64,000 nucleotides of DNA from Dicaeum eximium (lineage: Eukaryota > Chordata > Aves > Passeriformes > Dicaeidae), in assembly GCA_013396995.1 (NCBI GenBank), contig VWZP01002263.1, positions 127,960 to 191,959 on the forward strand, given 5' to 3'. Numbering within the stretch: position 1 is the first letter of the stretch; every line of letters starts with the position of its first letter. The notes beneath the pieces were generated by a model. It did no database searches. It had not been told where the DNA came from and saw only the letters and a program-made list of their open reading frames with translations. Shown one piece after another: positions 14,941-25,000 of the stretch. Position numbers and translations under genes: made by a program.

Positions 14941-15397
14941 ACCTTCATGGTGATTTGAAATATATGTACAGAATTGCTTTTCCAGCATCTGCTGTCAGGA
15001 AAGAAATAATGCTAAACATGCACCATGTCTAATAAACAGCATCTATTTGTCCACCCTCTAAAGCAGATTCCCGTCTACTGGAAGGTAACATGCTCTGAAA
15101 TTACCGGGGTTTACGCGAAAGTGGTGCGACGTGGTGTTCATCCCCTGCTTACAGCCAGTCTCCCGTATCCCTGAGCACTGCCCTGTCCCTCGTGTCCCCA
15201 TCCCTTCGTGCTGCCCTGCCCCTCGTGTCCCCATCCCTTCGTGCTGCCCTGCCCCTCGTGTTCCCATCCCTTCGTGCTGCCCTGCCCCTCGTGCCCCGGT
15301 CCCTGGGCCCATCCCTGGGGCAGGACCGATGGATAGCGGTATCTCCCCGCCGCAGCCTGCGCTCCGCTCCGCTCCGCCCCGGCCGCCCTCCGGCCCC
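14941..15397. repeat. False duplicate (copy A) of 15,652-16,108
   Basis: A block of 457 bp repeats at 15,652-16,108 with essentially complete identity (one difference noted, TATATGT against TACATGT). It ends exactly at a single N at 15,398. The pattern fits unmerged overlapping contigs or haplotypes, not a biological duplication. Confidence 0.9.
15189..15300. repeat. 33-bp minisatellite, about 3.4 units (copy A)
   Basis: The unit begins CTCGTGTCCCCATCCCTTCG and is followed by TGCTGCCCTGCCC. Units start at 15,189, 15,222 and 15,255, with a partial fourth. The same array appears at 15,900-16,011 in the duplicate contig. The length is a multiple of three, so both strands show repetitive fake proteins. 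Confidence 0.93.
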
Positions 15398-15398
15398 N

Positions 15399-15650
15399 TC
15401 CGTCCGGCAGCCAGGCTGGTGCCCCGCCGCGTACACACCGGCGAGAGGGGGCTCCGCTCCTCGCCGCCCCCGCGCGAGGAGGAGGAGAGGCCGGCAGGTG
15501 GGCGGTGGAGCCCCGGCGGGGCCGGGACCCTCCCCGGATCTGGGAGGGGACGGAGCGCCTCCAATCCCCGGCCGGCAGCAGCCCTGCAAGGCCCGGCGTG
15601 CGAGCCGGGGTGAAACCTCTTTTCTTCTCTCCTCCTCCTCCTCCTCTGAG
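15399..15650. repeat. False duplicate (copy B) of 16,278-16,529
   Basis: A block of 252 bp lies between single Ns at 15,398 and 15,651 and repeats at 16,278-16,529. The 169 bp separating the corresponding parts in the longer copy (16,109-16,277) is missing between copies A and B. Confidence 0.9.
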
Positions 15651-15899
15651 NACCTTCATGGTGATTTGAAATACATGTACAGAATTGCTTTTCCAGCATC
15701 TGCTGTCAGGAAAGAAATAATGCTAAACATGCACCATGTCTAATAAACAGCATCTATTTGTCCACCCTCTAAAGCAGATTCCCGTCTACTGGAAGGTAAC
15801 ATGCTCTGAAATTACCGGGGTTTACGCGAAAGTGGTGCGACGTGGTGTTCATCCCCTGCTTACAGCCAGTCTCCCGTATCCCTGAGCACTGCCCTGTCC

Positions 15900-16011
15900 C
15901 TCGTGTCCCCATCCCTTCGTGCTGCCCTGCCCCTCGTGTCCCCATCCCTTCGTGCTGCCCTGCCCCTCGTGTTCCCATCCCTTCGTGCTGCCCTGCCCCT
16001 CGTGCCCCGGT
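15900..16011. repeat. 33-bp minisatellite, about 3.4 units (copy C)
   Basis: The same array as the one at 15,189, seen in the longer contig version of the CpG island. Probably one real locus represented twice. Confidence 0.93.
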
Positions 16012-16756
16012 CCCTGGGCCCATCCCTGGGGCAGGACCGATGGATAGCGGTATCTCCCCGCCGCAGCCTGCGCTCCGCTCCGCTCCGCCCCGGCCGCCCT
16101 CCGGCCCCTGCGGTGCCCCACGCGCGGCGCGGCCCTGCCCGTCCCCACGCACCAACACCCCCGTCCCCGAGGGCTCCACACACAGCAAGGGCGGGGTGTC
16201 CACGTTATAACCCACTCTTCAGCCCCGCAAGCAGGCACCGGGGGGGTGCGAACATCTCTCCCCAAGCCCCGTACCCCTCCGTCCGGCAGCCAGGCTGGTG
16301 CCCCGCCGCGTACACACCGGCGAGAGGGGGCTCCGCTCCTCGCCGCCCCCGCGCGAGGAGGAGGAGAGGCCGGCAGGTGGGCGGTGGAGCCCCGGCGGGG
16401 CCGGGACCCTCCCCGGATCTGGGAGGGGACGGAGCGCCTCCAATCCCCGGCCGGCAGCAGCCCTGCAAGGCCCGGCGTGCGAGCCGGGGTGAAACCTCTT
16501 TTCTTCTCTCCTCCTCCTCCTCCTCTGAGGAGCCGGACAATGAGCCCCGCGGAGGCGGGCGCCGGCTCCCTCCTCCTTTTCCCCGCCGCGACAGCGCAGC
16601 TCACCTGCGAGAGGGGGGATGGATGACGGCGGGGCGGCCGCTCGGAGGTGCTGCCGCAGGGGCCGCGGTGCTTGCGCGGGTCCCTGCGCGGCCCGGCTCC
16701 GCAGGCGCGGGGCGGCCGCGGCCACACTCCCCACACACTCACACTCACACTCACAN

Positions 16757-16979
16757 CCGGACAATGAGCCCCGCGGAGGCGGGCGCCGGCTCCCTCCTCC
16801 TTTTCCCCGCCGCGACAGCGCAGCTCACCTGCGAGAGGGGGGATGGATGACGGCGGGGCGGCCGCTCGGAGGTGCTGCCGCAGGGGCCGCGGTGCTTGCG
16901 CGGGTCCCTGCGCGGCCCGGCTCCGCAGGCGCGGGGCGGCCGCGGCCACACTCCCCACACACTCACACTCACACTCACA
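16757..16979. repeat. False duplicate (copy D) of 16,533-16,755
   Basis: A block of 223 bp beginning CCGGACAATGAGCCCCGCGG follows a single N at 16,756 and repeats the sequence from 16,533. It then extends further into the CACTC microsatellite up to another N at 17,004, as expected for two contig ends that overlap across a microsatellite. Confidence 0.9.
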
Positions 16980-16990
16980 CTCACTCACTC
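16829..16990 (-). other. Candidate non-coding first exon (possibly RALGPS2)
   Basis: The minus strand is GC-rich and ends at CTCGCAG before GTGAGC; the last exon base is 16,829, with a false duplicate of the same donor at 16,605. No ATG-initiated frame with recognisable protein is present, which fits a 5' UTR exon. The upstream limit (transcription start) cannot be fixed and was placed near the CACTC microsatellite only for convenience. Confidence 0.35.
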
Positions 16991-17003
16991 ACTCACTCAC
17001 ACA
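16958..17003. repeat. (ACTCAC)n/(ACTC)n microsatellite
   Basis: A run of CACACTCACACTCACAC units changes to ACTCACTCACTC and is interrupted by the N at 17,004. A truncated version lies at 16,737-16,755. It is the probable cause of the assembly break. Confidence 0.95.
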
Positions 17004-17153
17004 NAGGGTGGGAAAGGTCACCGCGATCGGCGCGTCCAAGCTGTGACCAACACCGCCGCGTCAACCACACCAGGGTACTCGATGCCACGTCCCGAAACGC
17101 CTGCAGGGACGGTGACTCCGCCGCCTCCCTGACCAGCACGTTCCGAAGTCTGA

Positions 17154-17640
17154 TCACAGAATCCTGGTGTTGTTGGGGTTGGAAGAGACCTCTGGACATT
17201 ATCCAGTCCAACCCCCCTACCCAGTCATGGTCACCTGGAGCAGGTGACACAGGAACGCGTCCAGGCGGATTTGGAAGGTCTCTTAAGAGGAGGACTTCAC
17301 GCACTCCCTGGGCAGCTGCTCCAGTGGTGTGCCGTCCTCCCTGAAAAGTTCATTTACATTTCCATCTTCATCCTTTCTGTGAAGGAACTCCTCCTGCTGT
17401 CCAACCTAAACGTCCCCTGACGCAGCTCAGGACCATTCCCTCTCGTCCTGTCCTTCGTTCCCTGGGAGCAGAGCCCAACGCGCACCTGGCTCCACCCTCC
17501 TGTCAGGGCGTCGTGGAGAGCGGGAAGGTCCCTCCTGAAACTCCTGTAATCCAGGTTGACGGGAAGATCCCTCCTGAAACTCCTGTAATCCAGGTTGACG
17601 GGAAGATCCCTCCTGAAACTCCTGTAATCCAGGCTGAGCT
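17154..17640 (-). repeat. CR1 LINE 3' region with internal tandem expansion
   Basis: The plus strand reads as antisense CR1: ATCACAGAATCCTGG, GGGTTGGAAGAGACCTCTGG, ATTATCCAGTCCAACCCCCC, then the block containing CATTCCCTCTCGTCCTGTCC, CCTGGGAGCAGAGCCCAAC and CACCTGGCTCCACCCTCCTG. At about 17,522 the CR1 text becomes a 39-bp tandem repeat before resuming as TCCAGGCTGAGCTCTCTGTG. It sits at the edge of the CpG island. Confidence 0.88.
17522..17638. repeat. 39-bp tandem repeat, three units, inside CR1
   Basis: Three near-identical 39-bp units begin GGGAAGGTCC or GGGAAGATCC and continue CTCCTGAAACTCCTGTAATC. The units are at 17,522-17,560, 17,561-17,599 and 17,600-17,638. Because 39 is divisible by three, they keep frames open on both strands and create spurious 13-residue repeat proteins. 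Confidence 0.95.
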
Positions 17641-18498
17641 CTCTGTGAGGCGTCACTCCCTAAAGAGTGAAAAGCGGGGGCAAGGAAAGGAACTGGCCCC
17701 AAAATAAAAACTATTACATTGCTAAGAACTCTGTTCTGAAGGGACGCAGTGCAATGACTTGTATGATTTCCTTCTCCGCTCCTACAGTCGTAAGGGAACA
17801 AATCAGTTTATGGCGGGAAAGCAAAATCTTCAAGGTGTCCGCACCATTTCTGGAGTGAAAGCCCTCAGAAAACCGCAAGATTTTGCAGGAGTTGCTCTAC
17901 AGTCACCAGGTTGGCAGTGCTACTGTCGTGGGGACAGGAGTTGGCATCGCCACCTTCCCATCCACAGCCCCAGCCAGGCAGGTGGAGGCCCCAGTGAGTT
18001 ATTGCAATAATTAATTGCTACCATTTATTTACGTATTCTGAATGCTTTGAAAGCAATGCTTAATCTCATTAAATTGTGAATTGACTTATTTCCATCCTGT
18101 TGTGGAGTTAAGACAGTCACTGCTTCCTTCACATCCATGGGAGATGGAGTTGGTAATTTGTTCCTATACTGGAACTGGTGCCACTGGGTCTTTGGCCACC
18201 TGCTATGGGTTTTAATGAAATGTAGAGCCACCTGCTATGCAGAATGCCTGATTTTTAATAGACTTGCAGACTGGAGAGAATACCAGGGTACCATGATCCA
18301 GATTAAACAAGTCCAGCAGGCTGAAAAGAGGGTACCAGCTTTTAAATCTGTAACAGGGAAATAAGGCAGGCAGGATTTGTGAAACTACAGGCATAAGTTT
18401 GATATAGGCAAAGAAAAGCATGACTTTTAGGTACAGTGCCATTTTCCCAATTTTAATAAAGCTTTGTGCCTAGAAAGAGAACACTACTTCCTCTTCTT

Positions 18499-18597
18499 TG
18501 GTTTTTTTTGTTGTTGTTTGTTTGGGGTTTTTTTGTTTGTTTGTTTTTGTTTGTTTGTTTGGTTTTGGTTTGGTTTGGTTTTTGTTTTTTGTTTTTA
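18499..18597. repeat. G/T-only simple repeat, (GTTT)n-like
   Basis: About 100 bases contain only G and T on the plus strand, mainly TTTG and TTTGG units. Likely an expanded A/C-type tail on the opposite strand. Confidence 0.93.
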
Positions 18598-18777
18598 CCA
18601 CAGTAATCTATCACAGTATAAAATTAATTCTGAACCAGAATAAATGAAAGGAAAATAAAATGCCAAATGCAATCCTGCTGCAAGGTTTTCAACAGGGGAG
18701 TCAGTGGATGGAAAGAATGTTTCACCAGATTTGGAAACACAACAATTTGTAATATAGAAATAAGAAAATATTACAAA

Positions 18778-18822
18778 ATCACAGAATCGTTAAGGTTGAA
18801 GAAGAGCTCTAAAATAATCGAG
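18778..18822 (-). repeat. Short CR1 3' end fragment
   Basis: The plus strand reads ATCACAGAATCGTTAAGGTT, GAAGAAGAGCTCTAAAATAA, TCGAG, a diverged antisense copy of the CR1 terminus. Too short to place more exactly. Confidence 0.65.
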
Positions 18823-21800
18823 GAATAAGAGAAAATAAAAAGTAGTAAAAACACCTCAGAAGGGGGAAGCAATGGGATATTTTTGTAAGCTATTCTTCTT
18901 CACTAAAGCAGGAGACAAACTACTTTATCTTGTAAAACAGGCTTAGGGGTGTATATACAGATTAGGTGACAAATTTTCAAAGACATTTTACAATCCTCTC
19001 ACTAAATGCTTCCAGAAAAACTGCCTAATGGGTTGTGAGGAAAAAAGCAATGTCATAGACCCAAAAGTAACAGAGATTGAACCTGTAGTCATTCATAATT
19101 GTGGTGAAAATCCAAAAGAGTAAGATGGTTTTGATTTTGTTGTAAATACACTTAAAATAATCTATAAAAAAAGTGGTATAGAAGGGGACAACATTTGTAG
19201 GAGACACAACATTACTTTGAATTTTGGGACAGATTGTGAAGATACTTGGAGTGAACCAGTTGTGTAGGAAGAAAATATAGTGACATTCAATATTGATAAA
19301 TAATCATCAGTACAATGCAGTGGATACTGGAGGAAAGAATTCTGAGTAGGCATCAGAGAGGGGTCTAAACCAAAGGAAATTATTTAAGGAATGCTCAGGC
19401 ATCCTAGGCAGTGCTTCGGGAGAAATCTCAGTTTATGAACATAGTCATGCACACAACACATCAAGAGATAAAGTGAGAAAACAAGAAAATGTTGTCTGTC
19501 TTGCCATCATTTCATACAAAAAAGTTTTACAAAATGAGCAGGGAGGAGAATGTACATTAGACTGTGAAACTGAAATGCCCCGTTCCACTCAAGTTTTACA
19601 CCAGAGCCCTACATTTAGCAGCATTTCACCTATGATTCCAGAATCTTTTCCAGGAAACCACCTTCACTTGCCAATTCTATACACATAGCTGATGTTCCTT
19701 ATTATTTTATAGGTACAGATCTTCCCCATTTTCCTAAATATTCCATTTAAAATACATTATTAGTTGAATATTGCAGCTGTGCTGTTAGATATTCAAATGA
19801 CAGGAAGCGGTAAAAAGAGGAAACGACTGGATGAAAATATGTGGCAAAATAGTCAGCTGTAATGAAGAAAGCTGCTGTCAAAAATAACAGGAAACTGCTG
19901 TCCCTTGTGACTGGCAGCTTGTGAGGGAATGGGTGCAGGGGGCCAAACCTGAACCAACACAGTCATGGGAACTGCTCCCAGTGAACACAGCTGAAAATCT
20001 TACAGCCCACAGGACCCCACACTTGCCATCGCCAGTTTTCACCCCAGAGAGCAAATTTAGGAATGATATTTGTCTGGCCAGCTTGCAGTATTCTTGTGAA
20101 TAATTATTTACTATGGATCTCAGAGGTTCTTTTCTAGACATAGGTATCCTAGATTTTGTTAGTAATTACTATTTTTATTATTCACTGCCCAACAAGCTGC
20201 ATCTCCCTACAAGACTGTAAGCAGCTTCACTATACCCAACCCTCCTAAATTATAGAGGATATAACATTTCCTTTTGAAAGCAACATCTTGCATCTTCAAC
20301 ATAATCTACCAATTGAGAGGAGGGAATTTTTCTGTCTATTTTTAATTTCACACACGAAAACCATTTTTCCATTAGGCAACACCAAACTTGTGTGCTTCCA
20401 CACACAAACTGCAATATGCTTGCAGGAGCGGCTGTAATGAAATGTTGACATTGCAATCCAGGGCACTTGTTGATGTAAATTTTAAGTCTATAAAAATGCC
20501 AGCAGAGTACAGTTTATTATACTTTTTCATGAACAGAAGGTAGCATAAGCAATTTAGAATAAAACATTCCTGATGTAAGTTACTTTAATGTAATCGGCTT
20601 TACTTGTGTAGATTATAATGCAGATTATTCTACACAATTTAATAAAAAAGGAGAAATAGTACTTTATTAGGAGTGGACGTACCATGCTCTGCGATTAAAA
20701 CTATACATTAATATAAAATCAAATTAATCTTGCTGCCTTTCATCCAAGCTTCCTCAGTACTGCAGAAAAGTACTCAGGAAGTACCTTTTTAATCTTGTAA
20801 CAAATTATTTGAGATAGTATATCTTACATTTTGGTACCTAGTTCATTAATTACTAATTGCTTGGCCCTAAGTAAAGTTCTTATATCGTTGCCCAAATCTA
20901 GAAACAATTACTATCATAACAAGTCATCAGTTAAAATCAGTTTGATGTAAGATGTCCCAACTGGATGTCTGCTAAAGTATTTCGTTCCCTAAGGAATGAG
21001 AATATAAAAGAGAAAAGTAGAAAATATTTTACTTATATAATCTGTAAATGTTATTTTCTATTCTTACTCTTTGACTAAGTTATTCCATGAGTCTGACTGC
21101 ACTTAATTCACACAAGTACATCAGGGTGAGAAACACTGAATAAATGCAAAATATTGCTAAATTTACTTGTCAACTTATGAAAAGAAAATGGTACAATTTT
21201 TTGTTGAAACTGCGTAACATTTCTCACAATTGCAGCACAGTTGTGGTATCTGCCACCTTAATTCTGTTATTTCCTGATTTTAGAGTGCTTACGTATACAT
21301 GTATTTTATAAATGCAGTGCCATTAATATTAATTGTGCGATTAATATCCAGGTTCTAGTAAGGTGCATAGTCTGTGACATTTACACCTACATACTCCTAC
21401 TTTTTGATCTGTGATCCTTTGTGATTTCCTTGCCTTCATTACAGGGGAAAATAAGAGTCAGAATTGGATAAATGGAACATTCTTGTAACTACCACCATCT
21501 TCCTCTTTCCTTTTGGGGGATGTTCTTGCTTAATACATATTACACATATATTAGCTTCTACTCCTTAATAAGGAGGATGAGCTTCCTGCTTCAATCATAA
21601 CCAAATGAAATTTTCAGTCTGTTCAGTTAAATTTGAAACCAAGCATAAAAAAAATTTTAATTTATAAAAATGTCTGTACCAGAGAAATCTGGTTCAAACA
21701 GACATTAGTTACCCTATGTGTTTAGTTTAGAGCTGGAGGAGAAAAATCTTACTAAGAATGCTATGCTGGAGAGCAGATGGATGTTTCACAGCTCTTCTCA

Positions 21801-22041
21801 CTCACTGCTTTCGACTGATGTGCTAATATTTGCTCCCAAAGGTGTTGTGATTAACGCTAGAACACCTCCTTAGGCTTACACCTCTGCTTGTTTCTCATTT
21901 CCGGCAACGATGAAGTGAGGAGTTGGAATTAGATCAAAACAGGAGTAGTCTGAACCAGCTTGGGGTTTTTCTTAATGTTTTAAAAATCTCAACTTTAAAA
22001 AGAGTGCATCAAGAGCAGCAGCTTCTAAACTCGCCCAAGCA

Positions 22042-22080
22042 TACATGTAAATATATATATTATATATATATTTACATGTA
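22042..22080. repeat. Perfect AT-rich palindrome, 19-bp arms
   Basis: TACATGTAAATATATATAT is followed by one T and then by its exact reverse complement. The 39-bp element could extrude as a cruciform or fold as a hairpin in RNA. It directly borders a CpG-enriched stretch. Confidence 0.95.
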
Positions 22081-25000
22081 ACGTGAGTATATACGCGCAC
22101 AGCCGCTTTAAGAGGACTTCCTCTATCTCTGCAAAACATTGTTTTCCCAAGGTCACCAAAGGCTCCTCCACACGTCTCAGCAGCGAGGAAGCTGCACACG
22201 GATAACACGTTATTTCCTCACTGTCTCTCACACAACCTGTGGATTTTTCCACAGAAAGAGAATGCTGTTCTTTACTGTGCTGCCTTCCCACGCCGCAGAC
22301 GCAGGGAACTCAGAGCCGTGCTTTCTGTTTGAGCCCTTTGCGACAGGGACGCCGCTGGCAACGCCGCGGAGGGAGCCAGAGGCAAAGCCCGGATTGGCAG
22401 CACAGAGGCTGAATGCAGATGTCCTTCTTTTTCTGCTTCCCTGGTACATCACCAGAGACAGCACATCACTACTGGTAAACTGCTTAAAAGGAAGCAAGCA
22501 CCATCTTTATGTCGTGTAAATATCTCTCTACACATTTTCCAAAAAGGCTAGAGATGCTGGGATGCCTACATGATTTATGCACAGTGTGGATGTAGCACAA
22601 ACATGATGATTTACAGCAGGTTTTAATGACCATCTGAAGGGGAAAGATACCAAATATGGTCAACAGCAACTGTTAATTGAAACAAGTAATATTTCATCTA
22701 TGTAAACAAAGTAATGATCACGTCTGCCACGAGATTTCAAGAGATTTATCTTCCAGGCTCCCTAATATGGTTACATCTGTCTCCTCCTTAAATCCTATGT
22801 TCTTGCCATCTGCTCCTATGCACTTCTTTTCACCCTCAAGCAGTGATTAAACAACTATCTGGAAAAGAAAAAAAGTATTTTTCAATTTTGAGCAAAACGT
22901 TTAACAACTGGAAAAAAACCTGAAAAACCAAACCCACAACCCCTTTGGCTCTCAGTTGTTTTCTGTGATTGGGAATGTTACTAGTGAGATGCTGAGCTGA
23001 AGTTTCCAGGAATCTTTACATCTCACTGTACAACAGGAAACATTACACCCACAGATCAAAATAGTTTTGTTATGGAGTGTAATATATTTGGAGCAGATTA
23101 AACTATTATTCAGTTATCAGTCAAATTGTCACTGAGAGGTAATGTTATATGGGGAGATCAGGAAGCATTTTGCTTTGAAAAGAAGGAAACTTCCTAGAAT
23201 TCTTTACTTGCACTGTGGGAAACCTTGATAGTTGTGTTCCTTTGAGATGTGCTTTGTACTTACCTCTCCTTGTCCAAACATGGAGGAGCAGGAAGGACAG
23301 AGCTGCAGCTCGCTCTCTTTACTGTGTGAGGGGGACCAAAGAAGAACAATTTCACAGATCTTGTGCTCCTGCCTTCTGGGCAAGGCTGCAGCCTGCTGGT
23401 CCTCATGTGGGTCACATTAATTAGGAGAGCTCTGCATCCATCACCCTCTGCAGCCATAGAATGGTCAGTCAGAATCCATCTCTTAGTGTTTATTTGGAGC
23501 CTTGAAATCCTTGAGAGATATTAGAGATGCACTGAGCATTTTGTTACAGGAGAGGCTTGATGCAGTGACAATACTGTCATGCTAAAAAATTGCCTCATCC
23601 CTTCTCTAAGAGTTTTGTCAAATTTTATTTTATTTTCTTGAGCTGTTGCTTTCTCCTATATAGAAGAAATTATGGATAACATCTAATCATTCCCTTGAGC
23701 TTCATAGGAAGTAACTGGGCTTGGCACCTCTGCTTTTTAGTCTTTGCTTCTTTGGCTGGTTTACTCTGCTGCTTCTATCCCCATTATAATTGTTACTGCT
23801 TGCAAAGATGGGAAACCAGAATTTTTTTTACTGTTTGTAAAACATCGTGAAGTATTTTCAGAAATAATGCATAACAAGGCAAATTTACCATGTTTTTTTT
23901 TATCCACAGGTAATAATCCTTGTCTGAAAATCTTGGCCTATAATTTCTACTGGTATAAATAGGTGCAGCCCCATTAAAGGGGCCTTGCCATGAAGTACTG
24001 GGGGGCTTTGCTATGAAGGATGTGGAGAGTCAGGCAGTTCAGCTTTACATTCAATAAACACCATTGCATAAATTACTAAGCTAGACAAACCACATTGTTT
24101 TACAGCCAGCATTTTCAGAATAACTTACACAATTGTCTTGGGAATACCTTTGGGATAAGCAGAGCAGCAAGCCATCATCTCCTGTAGTCTGTGCATTTTG
24201 TCTGTAAATCTGAGCTGCTGGTAATCCCTTTGGTACCATGCTGCTGTGTGCCCCAGGGCTTTGCTGGGAGCTGGAATTAGGTGAATGTTTTTTTTTAGGT
24301 GGATGGATGATGTTCTGCTCCATACCCGCCTCAGTGAAAGTTAGAAAGCCAAGTTATAGTATATTCACTCATTTTCAAATGAACAAAAAAAGGTAATGCC
24401 TCAGCTGCTCCAAATACTGCATTTTTTTCCTGTGTATCTTAAGGCATTGTCAGGATAATGGGGTTCAGTTACAGAGTCAGGACATGGAGAAAATATTGAA
24501 TGTTAGGACTTAGCAAACACTATTCTAGACAATTTACATTAAAAGGAAAAGAAAAAAATTAGGAAAACACCTGCATAAGGTTTCAGTATTCTCTACCCAA
24601 ACTGAGTAATCCATGTATAAAATTAATCCAGGTTTCTAGATTCAAATTCTGTCTTAAGGCATGAAAGACTTTTCTTATCAATAAAAATACTATGGGGAAA
24701 GTAGAGAGGTTTCAAAATTTCATTTTAAATAGAAAGGATAATAATGACATTTTCACATTCTTATAATACCCATGCTGAAAAGTCACTTTAATGTTCATCA
24801 GAATAGCTTCTGATAGATGAAAAAAACCACACCAATAAATATATTTTTAAAGTAAATAAGTCAGTGTGTACAGAAGCAAGGGCAGTTTCTTGAGAAAAAT
24901 CATCTGACCTGGAGCACTTGGACTAAATGGTACAGTGTTTATAAATGTGACTCAGCTGGAGATGGTTTCTGAACTACTGAAATTTTGAAGAGATTTTTCC

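Larger units (their letters stand above)
15330..17140. promoter_or_regulatory. CpG island, candidate promoter of a minus-strand gene
   Basis: This is the most GC- and CpG-dense part of the window, with Sp1-type GGCGGG/CCCGCC motifs, GCGCG runs and no TATA box. The apparent length is inflated by false duplications. On the minus strand the sequence CCCCCCTCTCGCAG followed by GTGAGC is a strong splice donor, which suggests a first exon upstream of it. In mammals RALGPS2 lies downstream of RASAL2 in the same direction, so its promoter is the leading candidate. That link is inference from synteny. Confidence 0.6.

Noticed and set aside
16541..16627. Plus-strand short ORF MSPAEAGAGSLLLFPAATAQ in the CpG island, resembling a signal peptide
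   Set aside because: Only 28 codons, in a duplicated GC-rich block overlapping the minus-strand donor; no downstream exon could be tied to it.
15058..17344. Many long frames on both strands in the CpG island, up to 379 codons
   Set aside because: They come from CpG-rich DNA with few stops and repeats of 33 bp, are stitched across Ns and duplicated contig ends, and match no family.
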